This document shows positions 7,506-15,963 of a stretch of DNA of 38,598 bases, in pieces. Numbering within the stretch: position 1 is the first letter of the stretch; each line of letters begins with the position of its first letter. The position numbers and the translations under genes are program-made. Origin of the DNA: an uncultured Luminiphilus sp. (GTDB lineage Bacteria > Pseudomonadota > Gammaproteobacteria > Pseudomonadales > Halieaceae); assembly GCA_938091995.1 (NCBI GenBank), contig CALKNZ010000088.1:1-38598 (forward strand), given 5' to 3'. The notes under the pieces are model-generated. The model was not told the origin of the DNA and made no database searches. It saw only the letters and a program-made list of their open reading frames with translations.

Positions 7506-10052
7506 CTAGCGCGGCCGCATTACCTTAAGTTCGCGAACTGTCTTGGCACCCGCCGCGACCGCTTGACGCTTAAAAGGCAAAGCCTTGTAGCCAAACTCCG
7601 AATACAACGTCAGTTGATCATCTCGATGAGGCTCAGGTTCTCCTGAAGACTTCCAGTGTCCACCCTGCCCAGGAGGATTAACATCGCGAGCTTCTATACC
7701 TGAGCCCGTGGCCACAAACACATTGTTTTCACTGCCTCTGTTCTGATAACCGGACAGCGAGAGCACATTACTGGGATCGGCCTGAGGCACACCTCGGAAG
7801 TTAACAGGCCGCCAAACCATTGGTGCCGCTGGTAAACGCCATTGCTTAGGGTCAGCACCTTGATTATTCATCAGCTCTGCAACGGCCTCTCTGAAGCTAA
7901 GAGCTAAGACGTCCTCGATAGAAGAACCATTAAGCAGGTCGTAGGGAGCACTCCCATCATGCTCTACGACATCGAGCCAATGTACCAATGCACGAATGGC
8001 CACCGATGTCCCCAGAGATGGGCCCAAAGAATGATTTGGATAATTAGTTGCCGCGAAGCGAAAGTATTCATCCTTCCCAACATCATCGAGAAAAACTTGT
8101 GATTGGAGTAAACGTACAAAAGCCTCCATGATAGCGTTGGCTGACTTATAAAAACCTGCGTCGTCAACACGCCAGCTTTTATCCCATTCAAACAGGGTCG
8201 TCATGGCTGCGAATTCCACTGTGCTCAAGTTCTGCTGAACAAGTGCCGAACGTAATCTCGGTAACAGGTAGCGATGATTGACGTCTTCAAACGCGCTGCG
8301 GGTATTGATCGCCACCATCTCGGCGACGCTGCCACCAGTTAATGACTCGAGCTCATCAATGAGAATATGAACTCGATCCGCCCGAGACCATGTGTAGGAC
8401 CAGAGATCCGAGCTGATCCAATCCTCTGAGGGTCGGTTATTCCAGTTAACAATATAGCCTTGCTCGGGATCGATTAACCTAGGGTTATCTGCATAGGGAC
8501 GCATGCCCTGCCAGTCCATACTTCCGTCCCCTGGCGCGGGAAGCCTAGGATCATGCCCGGCTGCGCGCTTTGGATACTTGCCGCTGTGAACGTAGCCGAG
8601 ACGTCCCGTTTTATCCAGGGTATACATATTGATATTCGTCGTTTTATCCTCTAGACGCCGATCGGCAGCCTCCAGCGTTTGATCGGTAGCCAACCATACC
8701 CAGGCCATAAGGTCTTGTACCGCCTGACCTTCCCATGCCCGTGCACGTGCCCAGGCCAGCCCTTTGTCGGGGCTGTGGTCCAGTACCATGCCATGGACCG
8801 AACGTCGGGCGGTGACGGTGATAGTCTCTGCGCCTGCAACCTTAATCACCTCAGGCCATGATTCAAATGTTCGCCAATCCCCCTTGTGCCAGTATTGCTC
8901 GGCATTGTCAGGATTTAGTACGAGCCAGAACTCATCGGTCTGATCCGATATCCCAGCAGTACTGCCCCAGGCAATGGCGTTATTGTGCGCAAAAAGCAGC
9001 GAAGGTAAGGCCAGTAAAGTATTCCCGACCACGTCGAAATCGCCGCCATGAAGCCCTATACCATAGACATAGCTCGGTAGTGCAAAGCCAAACTGGGGCC
9101 CATTGAGCAAAGCCCCGGGAGCGTCTGATAAACCCGACATAGCCCAGTAGTTACTCGCCGGCGAAAACTCAGCATGACTACCGTAACCCGATGATGCTAT
9201 CTGCTGACGATGACGGGCTAGTCCCTCGGTCGTTCCACTGAGTCCGGCAAACTTGCCCGCATCGTCGTAGACAATTCGATTAATAACGACTGGCTTGACC
9301 TTTCCGTCGAGATATTTAGGCCTAGGGTCTAACGGCAACTTGTCGGGCTCACCCCTTGGAACCGTTGTAGGTGACCCATGATCACGAAGCCATTTCACCG
9401 TATTGAACAGTCCCCAGCCCTTGGCTACGCCGTGTCGCTCCTCCATGGCTTGAAGAAACTCAAGATTATCCCGCTCACTGTTGAAGTCCGCGTAACGGTG
9501 GGCTATGGACCCAACAAAAATGGCTGCGACATCATAGGCTGTCCAGCGAGATGGCCTAAACTGATAGTCATAAAACGGCTTGGGCAATGGCTCACCTGAT
9601 AACAGCATTAGCTCGTCAAGGCGTGCGTTAAAGCCCGACGCATAGCCATTCAGAATCGCCAGATCCTTATTCGATAATGCGGCCACCTGGGCTCTCACCG
9701 TTGGGTGGTTGTATTCTGTACGCAGCTTGATATCCAGTTCCAAGTAGTCGGGCCCCAGCACTTCTGCCACTCGTCCTTGGGCCGTGCGTTTTAGCATCTC
9801 CATTTGAAACAGGCGATCAGTGGCAACGGCATAGCCATACCCGTAATAAACACCATAGTTAGTTTCAGCAAAGACCTGCGGTGTCCCGTAGCGATCACGG
9901 TATATGGTGATGGCCTCCTCACGCCCCTCCGGTGAAGATAGGACCTGAGCATCTCCAGAGAGGTCGCCGGAAGCAGCTGTCGGTCCCTGATTATCACAGG
10001 CGTTCAAACACGTAATCACCCATAAAATGTTGAGCCAACCTCGTTTCACCAT
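7506..10052 (-). CDS. Penicillin acylase family (Ntn) hydrolase, predicted lipoprotein
   Basis: This 848-residue protein is a penicillin-amidase-family N-terminal-nucleophile hydrolase, which cleaves amide bonds of acylated amines such as phenylacetyl amides or N-acyl homoserine lactones. The alpha-chain signature YGYAVATDRLFQME is at about residues 73-86. The beta-chain nucleophile is S300 in ASNYWAMSG, where autocatalytic cleavage would create the new N-terminus. A lipobox LNAC (C19) follows a short hydrophobic segment, so export and membrane anchoring are expected. Its length fits the family precursor. The gene sits between two TonB receptor genes, convergent with the first and co-directional with the second, whose terminator separates them. 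Phenylacetyl or hydroxyphenylacetyl amides as substrates would explain its place in an arylacetate region, but quorum-signal acylase activity cannot be excluded. Confidence 0.9.
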   Translation of the reverse strand: MVKRGWLNILWVITCLNACDNQGPTAASGDLSGDAQVLSSPEGREEAITIYRDRYGTPQVFAETNYGVYYGYGYAVATDRLFQMEMLKRTAQGRVAEVLGPDYLELDIKLRTEYNHPTVRAQVAALSNKDLAILNGYASGFNARLDELMLLSGEPLPKPFYDYQFRPSRWTAYDVAAIFVGSIAHRYADFNSERDNLEFLQAMEERHGVAKGWGLFNTVKWLRDHGSPTTVPRGEPDKLPLDPRPKYLDGKVKPVVINRIVYDDAGKFAGLSGTTEGLARHRQQIASSGYGSHAEFSPASNYWAMSGLSDAPGALLNGPQFGFALPSYVYGIGLHGGDFDVVGNTLLALPSLLFAHNNAIAWGSTAGISDQTDEFWLVLNPDNAEQYWHKGDWRTFESWPEVIKVAGAETITVTARRSVHGMVLDHSPDKGLAWARARAWEGQAVQDLMAWVWLATDQTLEAADRRLEDKTTNINMYTLDKTGRLGYVHSGKYPKRAAGHDPRLPAPGDGSMDWQGMRPYADNPRLIDPEQGYIVNWNNRPSEDWISSDLWSYTWSRADRVHILIDELESLTGGSVAEMVAINTRSAFEDVNHRYLLPRLRSALVQQNLSTVEFAAMTTLFEWDKSWRVDDAGFYKSANAIMEAFVRLLQSQVFLDDVGKDEYFRFAATNYPNHSLGPSLGTSVAIRALVHWLDVVEHDGSAPYDLLNGSSIEDVLALSFREAVAELMNNQGADPKQWRLPAAPMVWRPVNFRGVPQADPSNVLSLSGYQNRGSENNVFVATGSGIEARDVNPPGQGGHWKSSGEPEPHRDDQLTLYSEFGYKALPFKRQAVAAGAKTVRELKVMRPR

Positions 10053-10087
10053 TACAGCCCCACTGACTTCTCGTATGGAAAATTTTG

Positions 10088-10117
10088 AAAAAAAAAGGGC
10101 TGTTAAAACAGCCCTTT
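10088..10117 (-). terminator. Rho-independent terminator after the second TonB receptor
   Basis: On the minus strand an 11-bp stem (AAAGGGCTGTT with AACAGCCCTTT), a two-base loop and a run of T residues lie 16 bases after the receptor stop codon. Confidence 0.92.
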
Positions 10118-10132
10118 CAACCCCCTAATCAC

Positions 10133-12433
10133 CTAGATTTCATAGGAGACCGACACTCCGTACAGGGCAGGAGCACCCCAGACACCTATGACACCTGGAC
10201 CAATGGTATAGCTGTGCGAAACCCATTCCTCGTCAGTGAGATTCTTACCCCAAAGTGCGACTTGCCAGCTACCGCTCGCCGACGTCCAGGAAACACGGGC
10301 ATCGAGCAGATCAAATTCATCGATCATTGTGTTCTGATTGATGTAGTCGTTGATTTGCTCGTCAGTGTGGTAGTAATCAGCTCTTAGGCTAATCATGCTC
10401 CCACCAGGCATGGGAAAGTCGATCACGCCACCAAGGGAATACTTATTTTCGGGTGCCTGACGGAGGTCGTCAGAATTGCCGGGGATGGCCGTTGGGTCGA
10501 TGCCGTTGATCGTAAAATCATCAACCGCGGTGTCCAAGTAGGCGTATGTGGCGAAAAGCCGAAAATTCTCGACCGGCGCCCAGGTAATTTCGCCTTCAAT
10601 TCCAGCAATTTCTGCCTCACCCACGTTCTCGGTACTGAACTGTCCAAAATCGGGGTTGTCTGCTGTGGGACCAAAGCGCACGATCTGCAGATCGGTGTAA
10701 TCCATGTAAAAAGCCGCGGCGTTGATACGCAGGGTTCGATCAAGAAAATCGCCCTTAAGTCCAATCTCGTAGTTGATGACATTCTCTGGATCAATCGAAC
10801 GCGACGCCTGCTCAGGGGTTCCCGCACCGCCGCCAAAGCCACCGCTCTTGAACCCCCAAGAAGCCGTGCCGTAAAGCATGAGGTCATCGCTGACGTTGTA
10901 GGTCAGTGTGAGCTTTGGTGAGACGTCGCTCCAATCGTCTTTCGCACTGACTGTAAATGTCTCAGGAATTACCGATAGGCTGCCACCAACGCCGGTACAG
11001 TACTGCGGGAAGTTAGCTTGCCCGGCAGCATTGCCGCAGTTCACACCCGTTGTCGTTGTGTCCTTTTCGTCGTAGGTGTAACGCAGCCCAAAGGTCAACG
11101 TCATGGCATCTGTCAGATCATAGTCGCCCTGAAAGTAGGCCGCATAAGATGTCGTCGTATTAACCTGCCGAGACACTTCATTGCCGATGTCGGCAGCTCC
11201 GGCCCACTGCTGAGTTGAAGGATCTACAAAAATCCCACCGCCGACCGCGCCAGGCATTAGCAGTCGATACTGCTCAGTTCGCTCGGAATCTTCATCGAGA
11301 TAATACAAGCCGGCCACGTAGTTAAATTTGCCATCAAGGTTCGAGGTCCAGCGGAACTCCTGCGTGAAGGTATCGATGTCCTGGGTAATGTCATCAATAA
11401 TTTCTACGGGAATACCCACCCCTACTGACGCCATGCCCCAATCAGTCTCTGCATTCCTGAAGCCCGTAATAGAAGTCAGTGTGCCACTACCGAACTCAAT
11501 GTCGCCCTGAAGACTGACACCCGAAGCTTCACGCTCAGAACCCCCGCCCTCCGCCTTAGTGCCGGCGGGCGCTGCAACCTTGCGAAAGCCGCCGCCCCAG
11601 GCCTTCCAGGTGTCGACCGTGGGGCCGCCGTTACCGAAAACTGGGAATCGGCCCATGTCCTCGCGCTCATCCTCCATGTAATCGGCTGATAGGAGCCAAT
11701 CCATCCTGTCCGTTTCCCATCTTAACTGGCCACGATAGGACGTTACGTCCTCGTCCTGCTGATCAATGCCCATGACAATATTGTCGACGTAACCGTCGTG
11801 CTCACGGTGGTTGTAGACGAGCTTGGCCGAAAGATTTTCAGTGAGACCGCCGGAGACCAGTCCCTGATAACGGAGCGTGCCCTCGTTTCCCGCCGATACT
11901 TCTGCACGAATATTGGTTTCCTGAGATGGCTTCAGCGTGGTTACGTTAATGACGCCACCCACCGCGTTTCGACCAAACAAAGTGCCTTGTGGTCCGCGCA
12001 GAACTTCAATCCGCTCTACATCGAACATTTCTTGGCTGATCGACGCGATGGAGCCGACGTACATACCATCGAGAAACATGACTACCGAATTATCCATGCT
12101 AGGCCCATCATCGGCCGAGCTCACCCCTCGCATCGAAATAATGGCCTGTCCCGGTGCAAACTCTGCATAAGCCATGCCCGGCACCCTGAAAGCTAATTCC
12201 GTAGGTCCAAAAATTTGCGCGTCGTTGAGTTCATCGCCACTGATTGCGGTGACAGCAACACCAATATCTTGCAGATTCTCCTCACGATACGTGGAGGTAA
12301 CAATGACCTCCTCAAGTTGCCCTCCCTGTGCAAATACTGGCGCACTGCCAAAGGAAATGGCCGTGGTTGCTGCACCCCCGGCAAACAGTGCCGCTCGGCA
12401 AGCTAAATTCAGTGGGGTTTGTCTAACTCTCAT
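10133..12433 (-). CDS. TonB-dependent outer-membrane receptor
   Basis: This 766-residue protein is a second TonB-dependent receptor. The signal peptide ends near ...SAPVFAQ and is followed by the TonB box LEEVIVTSTYRE, a plug with RIEVLRGPQGTLFGRNAVGG, and a barrel that finishes in ...YGVSVSYEI. The FGRNAVGG form of the plug is common in receptors tied to catabolic islands. AAGGAG lies seven bases before the ATG at 12433. It is only distantly similar to the receptor at 5053, so the pair is not a recent duplication. It has its own terminator and is probably a single-gene transcript, with two direct repeats (12542-12585) in the region upstream. The ligand is unknown. Confidence 0.93.
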   Translation of the reverse strand: MRVRQTPLNLACRAALFAGGAATTAISFGSAPVFAQGGQLEEVIVTSTYREENLQDIGVAVTAISGDELNDAQIFGPTELAFRVPGMAYAEFAPGQAIISMRGVSSADDGPSMDNSVVMFLDGMYVGSIASISQEMFDVERIEVLRGPQGTLFGRNAVGGVINVTTLKPSQETNIRAEVSAGNEGTLRYQGLVSGGLTENLSAKLVYNHREHDGYVDNIVMGIDQQDEDVTSYRGQLRWETDRMDWLLSADYMEDEREDMGRFPVFGNGGPTVDTWKAWGGGFRKVAAPAGTKAEGGGSEREASGVSLQGDIEFGSGTLTSITGFRNAETDWGMASVGVGIPVEIIDDITQDIDTFTQEFRWTSNLDGKFNYVAGLYYLDEDSERTEQYRLLMPGAVGGGIFVDPSTQQWAGAADIGNEVSRQVNTTTSYAAYFQGDYDLTDAMTLTFGLRYTYDEKDTTTTGVNCGNAAGQANFPQYCTGVGGSLSVIPETFTVSAKDDWSDVSPKLTLTYNVSDDLMLYGTASWGFKSGGFGGGAGTPEQASRSIDPENVINYEIGLKGDFLDRTLRINAAAFYMDYTDLQIVRFGPTADNPDFGQFSTENVGEAEIAGIEGEITWAPVENFRLFATYAYLDTAVDDFTINGIDPTAIPGNSDDLRQAPENKYSLGGVIDFPMPGGSMISLRADYYHTDEQINDYINQNTMIDEFDLLDARVSWTSASGSWQVALWGKNLTDEEWVSHSYTIGPGVIGVWGAPALYGVSVSYEI

Positions 12434-12541
12434 GGTGTTTCTCCTTGAAGTTTTTTTATTGTCTATGCCTTAAGCCTAACTTGCCCTCTACAACTGCTTT
12501 CTTGCTCGCTGTGTGTGACTCTAAATTTGACCCTGATCACC

Positions 12542-12585
12542 TCATGGTAAAGACACTACTAAATAACGCTGTCATGGTATTTACA
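12542..12585. promoter_or_regulatory. Pair of direct repeats upstream of the second TonB receptor
   Basis: TCATGGTAAAGACA (12542-12555) and TCATGGTATTTACA (12572-12585) match at 11 of 14 bases and start exactly 30 bases apart, close to three helical turns. They lie 109-152 bases before the receptor ATG and might be activator half-sites. No protein can be named. Confidence 0.35.
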
Positions 12586-12648
12586 GGATCACTTGATGCT
12601 CTAGCGGTCGTCAAGTTACCTCAGTATTTCTCCTAGATGACCCTGCTT

Positions 12649-13938
12649 TCATCGCCGGTCCACCACGCGTTTTGCCTTACCCTCAGACCGAGGAATTCCT
12701 CCCTCATCACATAAAATAGTGCCACAGCTAATACCTATAAGCGCTTTTATCTGGGCCTCTAAATCTCTGGCCTGCGCCATCGCAGTCTCTTTATTGGCTC
12801 CCGGAGAAAGCTCAATACGAAGTAACACCGCGTCCATATTCCCCGCTTTCGACAACTCAATTTGATAATGCGGCGCCAGGGCAGAGAACCTGAGTATCAG
12901 CTCTTCAATCTGAGAGGGAAACACATTGACCCCACGAACAATCATCATATCGTCGGAGCGTCCCGTTATTTTCATCATTCGGCGCATAACACATTCGCTA
13001 CCAGGCAATAGCCGAGTCAGGTCACGGGTTCGATAACGAATAACGGGAAACGCTTCTTTCGTAAGACTGGTAAAAACGAGCTCCCCGTCCTGTCCATCCT
13101 CAAGAACTTCACCGGTGTCTGGATCGATAATTTCGGGGAAAAAATGATCCTCCCAAATTGTCGGGCCATCTTTACTGCCTACAAACTCCTGAGCGACACC
13201 CGGACCCATCACCTCGGAGAGGCCGTAAATATCCGTCGCGTCTATGCCACAGCGCGTCTCGATCGCCTGTCGCATCGCGTTGGTCCAGGGCTCGGCACCA
13301 AATATTCCAAGGCGCAATTTTAGCTCTCGGGGGTCGATACCTTGACGGTCTAGCTCATCAGCAATATTGAGCATGTACGATGGTGTGACCATGATGATGT
13401 CAGTTTGAAAGTCTTGCAGCAGCTGAACCTGTTTCTCTGTCTGACCACCCGACATAGGAATGACCGTGCACCCCAATTTCTCTGCACCGTAATGCGCACC
13501 TAGTCCCCCGGTGAAGAGCCCATAGCCATAAGCAACCTGAACCCGATCACCCGCGCGCCCGCCCGCCGCCTCAATGGAGCGCGCAACGCAGGTTGCCCAA
13601 TGATCTATATCTCCCCTCGTATAACCCACCACGGTCGGTTTACCTGTGGTTCCACTCGAGGCATGAATTCGTGCCACCTGATCCATGGGAACGCTGAATA
13701 AACCGAAGGGATAGTGCGCGCGAAGATCCTGCTTGGTGGTAAATGGAAACTTTTTTAAGTCTTGCAGGTTTTTTAGATCAGCAGGGTGAACACCAGCACT
13801 TTCAAATTTTTCTCGGTAAGATGGCGAATTGTCAAAGACATGTTGGAGTGTTTGCCGCAAGCGGGACACCTGCAAGGCTTCCAAATTATCTTTGGATAAC
13901 TGCTTAACGTCTTTTAGAGAGGTTAGAGTTTCCGACAC
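12649..13938 (-). CDS. paaK: Phenylacetate-CoA ligase PaaK
   Basis: PaaK activates phenylacetate to phenylacetyl-CoA with ATP, the entry step of the aerobic Paa pathway in the cytoplasm. The adenylate-forming signature HASSGTTGKPTVVGYT spans about residues 92-107, followed by AYGYGLFTGGLGAHYGAE, YGLSEVMGPG, YRTRDLTRLLPG and RGVNVFPSQ, all as in E. coli PaaK from memory. The end IPRSEGKAKRV carries the conserved C-terminal lysine region. The start is placed at GTG 13938, which gives 429 residues and matches the family N-terminus; the frame is open back to a TTG at 14007 but those residues have no family match. It is divergent from paaX with 120 bases between. Some PaaK homologues also accept hydroxylated phenylacetates, so supply to the other routes here is possible. 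Confidence 0.95.
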   Translation of the reverse strand: MSETLTSLKDVKQLSKDNLEALQVSRLRQTLQHVFDNSPSYREKFESAGVHPADLKNLQDLKKFPFTTKQDLRAHYPFGLFSVPMDQVARIHASSGTTGKPTVVGYTRGDIDHWATCVARSIEAAGGRAGDRVQVAYGYGLFTGGLGAHYGAEKLGCTVIPMSGGQTEKQVQLLQDFQTDIIMVTPSYMLNIADELDRQGIDPRELKLRLGIFGAEPWTNAMRQAIETRCGIDATDIYGLSEVMGPGVAQEFVGSKDGPTIWEDHFFPEIIDPDTGEVLEDGQDGELVFTSLTKEAFPVIRYRTRDLTRLLPGSECVMRRMMKITGRSDDMMIVRGVNVFPSQIEELILRFSALAPHYQIELSKAGNMDAVLLRIELSPGANKETAMAQARDLEAQIKALIGISCGTILCDEGGIPRSEGKAKRVVDRR

Positions 13939-13984
13939 CGCCAGTACTACTCCGCCAAATGGTGATACTTTAAACTGAAAGTAA

Positions 13985-14019
13985 TACAAATAAGGCAGGG
14001 GGTCCAATATTTTTGTATC
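13985..14019 (+). promoter_or_regulatory. Composite operator-like element between paaK and paaX
   Basis: TACAAA, 13 bases, then CCAATATTTTTGTATC. ATACAAA and TTTGTAT within it form a 7-base inverted repeat. The same element, same gap and same orientation to the gene start occurs before paaZ (959-993). It lies 39 bases before the paaX start and within 50-80 bases of the paaK start, so it could control both, including paaX autoregulation. Confidence 0.6.
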
Positions 14020-14058
14020 GGATTTAATTGCAGGCCTAGTCCATTTTGAGGAAATAGA

Positions 14059-14985
14059 TTGAGTATTGCCAAACCACTACAACCGATTATCGATGCATTT
14101 CGAGAAAGGCAGCCGATGCGAGCCAAATCTCTCATTATTACGCTGTTTGGTGATGTCATTTCTCAACATGGTGGAGAGATTTGGCTGGGCAGCATCGCGA
14201 GATCGGTGGAGGCTTTAGGTATCAATGACCGCCTTGTACGCACGTCAATTTTCAGACTCGCCAAAGAGGGCTGGATAGAAGTGGAGCGCGAGGGGCGTAA
14301 AAGTTTTTATGGTTTCACGCGCAGTGGCAGCAAAGAATATCAGCGAGCGGCACAACGCATTTACAGCGCTGGCGGTAATAGCTGGCGCGGCGGCTGGCAA
14401 ATACTGATCCCCACCCATCTACCCGGGCACCTGCGCGATGACTTCAGACGCAGTTTAAACTGGCTGGGCTTTCGTGCCATCAGCAATGGCACCTTTGCAC
14501 GGCCAGGAGGCGATGAAGAATCTATCGGCGATCTTCTCGACGAGTTTGATGTAAACAGCGGCGTTATTGTCATGGAAGCGAAGACAACGTCCCTCACCTC
14601 TTCTAAAGAGTGGCGCAACGTCGTGAGCGAATACTGGCAGTTGGAAACTCTTGAGGCGGATTATCGTCAACTCATTGGCCTGTTCAGACCACTTAAAAAG
14701 ACGCTTGATAACGGGGTCCTGCCAACACCGCTAGAAGCATTTCAGGCCCGAATCCTTCTTATTCATGAATACCGGCGTATTCTTTTGCGAGATACGCCAC
14801 TCCCAGACGACCTGCTTCCAAACCGCTGGCAAGGCACCGTTGCGCGACAGCTCGTACAGGGGCTATATCGTGACCTGGCCGCGCCCTCTACGAATTATAT
14901 TCAGACGGAGCTTGTCAATCGCCAAGGACGGTTGCCAGAACCAGAGTCCTATTTTTACCAGCGCTTTGGCAGCATCAGTAGGTAA
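14059..14985 (+). CDS. paaX: PaaX-family transcriptional repressor
   Basis: PaaX represses phenylacetate genes and is released by phenylacetyl-CoA. This 308-residue protein has the N-terminal winged-helix block with GGEIWLGSIARSVEALGI, RLVRTSIFRLAKEGWIE and GRKSFYGF, then the PaaX C-terminal domain with LIHEYRRILLRDTPLPDDLL and the closing YFYQRFG, each paralleling E. coli PaaX from memory. The start is TTG 14059, preceded by GAGGA at a suitable distance. An ATG at 14116 would remove about 20 residues that align with the E. coli N-terminus. It is divergent from paaK, which supports local control of paaK and paaZ through the shared 35-bp element. The ligand is inferred from the family. Confidence 0.95.
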   Translation: MSIAKPLQPIIDAFRERQPMRAKSLIITLFGDVISQHGGEIWLGSIARSVEALGINDRLVRTSIFRLAKEGWIEVEREGRKSFYGFTRSGSKEYQRAAQRIYSAGGNSWRGGWQILIPTHLPGHLRDDFRRSLNWLGFRAISNGTFARPGGDEESIGDLLDEFDVNSGVIVMEAKTTSLTSSKEWRNVVSEYWQLETLEADYRQLIGLFRPLKKTLDNGVLPTPLEAFQARILLIHEYRRILLRDTPLPDDLLPNRWQGTVARQLVQGLYRDLAAPSTNYIQTELVNRQGRLPEPESYFYQRFGSISR

Positions 14986-15006
14986 CTCTGAGTAACCGGT
15001 AAGCTT

Positions 15007-15060
15007 AGCGGTATTGAAGCAGGCTTTTATGACCTGTGATCTACTACCGCTCAAGCCTGC
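15007..15060. other. Two interlocked inverted repeats between paaX and the FAH gene
   Basis: AGCGGTA (15007-15013) pairs with TACCGCT (15045-15051), and GCAGGCTT (15019-15026) pairs with AAGCCTGC (15053-15060). The order is A-B-A'-B', so both stems together would form a pseudoknot; otherwise they are alternatives. The site lies between convergent genes and overlaps the last FAH codons. It may act in termination, but no T-run follows. Confidence 0.3.
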
Positions 15061-15962
15061 CGATTACTTCTAAGCTGCAAAGTCATGTCGGCTCCTGCGG
15101 TGGGATCATCGATAACCGTGTTGCTGAGTGTCCCTATTGATGGACAGGTAACCTCGATAACATCTCCGGGCTCCAGATATCTAGGCGGATCAAATCGAGC
15201 CCCCGCACCGTTAGGTGTTCCCGTTGAAATCATATCGCCGGGCTGCAGGGTATAAAAAATGGAGAGGTAGCTGACGAGATAATCGAAGGGAAACATGAGG
15301 TTAGCTGTCGTATCTTGCTGCCGCAGCTCGCCGTTGACTCGTGTCTCTAGTGCCAACTCTGCCGGATTTCCTACCGCAGCCGCATCTACCATCCAAGGTC
15401 CTATTGCCCCTGAGCAGGGAAAGTTTTTGCCCTGAGTTACATTGAATTTGGCGTGTCGCACCCAATCTCGAATCGTTCCCTCATTCATGAGGGTATAACC
15501 GGCCACATGCGCCATCGCCAATTCTTGAGGTATGCGATGGCCCGCCTTGCCAATCACCATAACGATCTCACCCTCATAATCGAGCTGGGGACTCTCAGGT
15601 GGGCGCCAGAGGCTCTGCCCACTGCCGGTGAAGGACTCTTGCCCTCTCATGAACAGACTAGGCCACTCAGGATCTGGGGTCTGGTCTTTGTATTCTGCGT
15701 TACGATTTGCGTAGTTAACGCCAATGCAAATAATTTTGGGGCCGCACACCACCGGTGGTAGCAACGTCACCTCGCTTGCTGCCAAGTCGGGCGAATACTG
15801 TTCAGCAACATCTGCCAGCGCGGCGACGCCTTCGCCACTGGCCAACCTCTGCAAAACTGAACCGCCCAGGCGCGCCCCCAAATCAATGATGCCGACATCA
15901 TCAGTCATCACGCCCCAAGACGGTTTGTCCCCGATCCTAAAACTTACAACTCTCATCGTCAT
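15051..15962 (-). CDS. Fumarylacetoacetate hydrolase family enzyme, candidate HpaG-type decarboxylase/isomerase
   Basis: This 303-residue protein has the FAH fold, a family of metal-dependent C-C hydrolases, decarboxylases and isomerases acting on ring-cleavage products. The block ICIGVNYANRNAEYK is at about residues 78-92. The metal ligands E130 and E132 lie in DYEGE. The third ligand, usually Asp in an ND..ARD motif, is E161 here (NEGTIRDW), a conservative but notable change. The closing ISTGTPNGAGA is standard. It starts one base after the Rieske stop codon, so the two genes are co-transcribed. The nearby hpa operon lacks hpaG, the 5-oxopent-3-ene-1,2,5-tricarboxylate decarboxylase, which is of this fold. 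Filling that role is the most economical reading. It has one FAH domain whereas E. coli HpaG has two, and fumarylpyruvate hydrolase cannot be excluded. Confidence 0.82.
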   Translation of the reverse strand: MTMRVVSFRIGDKPSWGVMTDDVGIIDLGARLGGSVLQRLASGEGVAALADVAEQYSPDLAASEVTLLPPVVCGPKIICIGVNYANRNAEYKDQTPDPEWPSLFMRGQESFTGSGQSLWRPPESPQLDYEGEIVMVIGKAGHRIPQELAMAHVAGYTLMNEGTIRDWVRHAKFNVTQGKNFPCSGAIGPWMVDAAAVGNPAELALETRVNGELRQQDTTANLMFPFDYLVSYLSIFYTLQPGDMISTGTPNGAGARFDPPRYLEPGDVIEVTCPSIGTLSNTVIDDPTAGADMTLQLRSNRQA

Positions 15963-15963
15963 G

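Noticed and set aside
5053..12433. The two TonB receptors as a recent tandem duplication
   Set aside because: They share only family motifs; plug and barrel sequences differ widely, and the genes face opposite directions.
13939..14007. 23-residue N-terminal extension of PaaK from a TTG at 14007
   Set aside because: It has no counterpart in PaaK, would start from a poor site, and covers the composite regulatory element shared with paaZ.
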